In this document: piece by piece, positions 6,155-7,064 of the stretch | Layout of the letters: each line of letters opens with the position of its first letter | Numbering within the stretch: the first letter of the stretch is position 1 | Source of the DNA: Chloroflexota bacterium | GTDB lineage: Bacteria; Chloroflexota; Anaerolineae; Caldilineales; Caldilineaceae | Reading direction: 5' to 3' | Assembly: GCA_003577005.1 (NCBI GenBank) | Contig: QEUW01000385.1 | Location: 1 to 7,064, forward strand | DNA: 7,064 bases | Translations under genes and position numbers: made by a program | The notes under the pieces: model-generated | What the model saw: the letters and a program-made list of their open reading frames with translations, nothing else | Told to the model about the DNA's origin: nothing | Database searches by the model: none

Positions 6155-7064
6155 ATGATCGATTTCGTGGCTTACTCCATCATCATCGACGACCTGGTCT
6201 TCCCCGATGGGCGCACGGTCATGGGCGTGTTGGGTGGGAGCGGGCCGCAGACCGCCTTTGGTATGAAGCTCTGGGCGGACAGCGTGGGGCTGGTGGGCGG
6301 CATCGGCCACAACTTTCCGGCGCAAGCGATGGGCTGGCTGGAGCAGATGGAGATCGATACGGCCGGTGTCCGCCACTATCCCCAACACCCAACGCTGCGC
6401 GCCTGGCAGATCTTCGAGGAGGATGGCCGGCGCACCCAGGTGTGGCGCAGCCAGGGCCAGGCCATTCCCGACCAGTTGGCGTTGCGCTACGAGGACTTAC
6501 CGCCAACGTACCGTACTGCCCGCGGCCTCCACTACGGCGTCCATCCCAACGAGCCCAATCTCGCCGTTGGGCAGGCGCTGAGAGAAAGCGGTGTCGTGGT
6601 TGGCATCGAGCCGTTCAAGCACGCCGATCACCGTTTGACCGAGGGCGAAGTGCGGGCGCTGGTGACGGCCGGCCAGATCTTTTCCCCCAACCTCTACGAA
6701 GTCGAGACCATGATTGGCCCCGGCGAACCACTGGCGCAACTTCGTCGTCTGGCTGCGGCCGGCGCCCAGATCATTGCGCTCCGTCTGGGCGCCGATGGTT
6801 CGCTCGTCCATCGAGCGGATACAGGCGAAACGTGGCGCATCCCTGCGTATCCGGCCGCCGTTGTCGATGCCTGCGGCGCCGGCAATGCCTATTGCGGCGG
6901 CTTCCTCACCGGCTGGGTGCAGACCGGCGACTTGCGTCTGGCCGGGTTGTATGGCGCCGTCTCTGCCAGCTTCCTGGTGGAGCAGGTGGGGCTGCCGCCG
7001 CCCCTCCTTGAGGTTCAGCGGGCTGAAGCACGGCGGCGCCTGGTTTTTCTGCAAGCTCACGCCC
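6155..7064 (+). CDS. PfkB-family carbohydrate/nucleoside kinase, C-terminus cut by window end
   Basis: The frame from ATG 6155 is open for 303 codons to the window edge and reads as a ribokinase-like (PfkB) protein, so only a short C-terminal piece should be missing. Visible parts are the N-terminal strand with D12-D13, the substrate-lid and signature-1 region [13 protein letters not shown] (24-36) leading to [13 protein letters not shown], the N179-x2-E182 motif in [12 protein letters not shown] that helps bind Mg-ATP, and signature 2 as [14 protein letters not shown] (238-251). The normal signature is GAGDxF with Asp as catalytic base; here it is N244. Some PfkB relatives (MAK32-like, from memory) share GAGN, so this may be a natural subfamily with altered or lost kinase activity. 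Substrate is unknown; the neighbouring nucleoside hydrolases suggest ribose or a nucleoside. The upstream in-frame stop TGA at 6140-6142 limits the start to TTG 6146 or ATG 6155; neither has a Shine-Dalgarno. Confidence 0.88.
   Translation, partial: MIDFVAYSIIIDDLVFPDGRTVMGVLGGSGPQTAFGMKLWADSVGLVGGIGHNFPAQAMGWLEQMEIDTAGVRHYPQHPTLRAWQIFEEDGRRTQVWRSQGQAIPDQLALRYEDLPPTYRTARGLHYGVHPNEPNLAVGQALRESGVVVGIEPFKHADHRLTEGEVRALVTAGQIFSPNLYEVETMIGPGEPLAQLRRLAAAGAQIIALRLGADGSLVHRADTGETWRIPAYPAAVVDACGAGNAYCGGFLTGWVQTGDLRLAGLYGAVSASFLVEQVGLPPPLLEVQRAEARRRLVFLQAHA

Noticed and set aside
6139..7011. Long + strand open frame giving a 290-residue Arg/Gly/Pro-rich product
   Set aside because: It is an out-of-frame reading of the PfkB kinase gene, whose motifs (GGSG, Nxx[10 protein letters not shown]) lie in the frame starting at 6155.

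Overview
The window is GC-rich, gene-dense bacterial DNA. Gene content, short spacers filled with heptamer repeats, an HNH/partner cassette and a Phd/PIN module together suggest a Chloroflexota-type genome (Anaerolineae or Caldilineae-like). This is inference from gene style; no rRNA or marker gene is present to prove it.

Layout. (1) 66-716 (+): a conserved-looking protein of unknown function. (2) 717-869: a spacer with a CACAGAG-rich inverted repeat. (3) 870-2207 (+): a 5-methylthioadenosine/S-adenosylhomocysteine deaminase-type amidohydrolase. (4) 2213-3021 (-): a two-gene unit of a small helical protein followed by an HNH nuclease, coupled by a GTGA overlap and read from an extended -10 promoter at about 3071-3098. 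(5) 3105-4052 (+): a nucleoside hydrolase with a complete group I active site. (6) 4053-4191: a GARCGYA heptamer array and palindromes ahead of (7) 4192-4928 (+), a Phd/YefM-like antitoxin and a PIN-domain toxin joined by TGATG. (8) 4929-5123: a spacer with a possible small or decayed gene. (9) 5124-6053 (+): a second nucleoside hydrolase that lacks the catalytic histidine of the first. (10) 6054-6154: a TGRTCAA heptamer array folded as an inverted repeat. (11) 6155-7064 (+): a PfkB-family sugar/nucleoside kinase that runs off the window end and has Asn in place of the usual catalytic Asp.

How the genes fit. The metabolic genes all lie on the + strand and suggest nucleoside salvage: deamination of an adenosine-type nucleoside, hydrolysis of the N-glycosidic bond to base plus (thio)ribose, and possibly phosphorylation of the sugar. 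The order is interrupted by two small two-gene modules (HNH pair; Phd/PIN) that look like accessory insertions and, by eye, have lower GC than the metabolic genes. Nothing here is certain to be a new system. The most unusual points are the altered active sites of the second hydrolase and the kinase, and unrelated 7-bp repeat arrays in three of the gene spacers.
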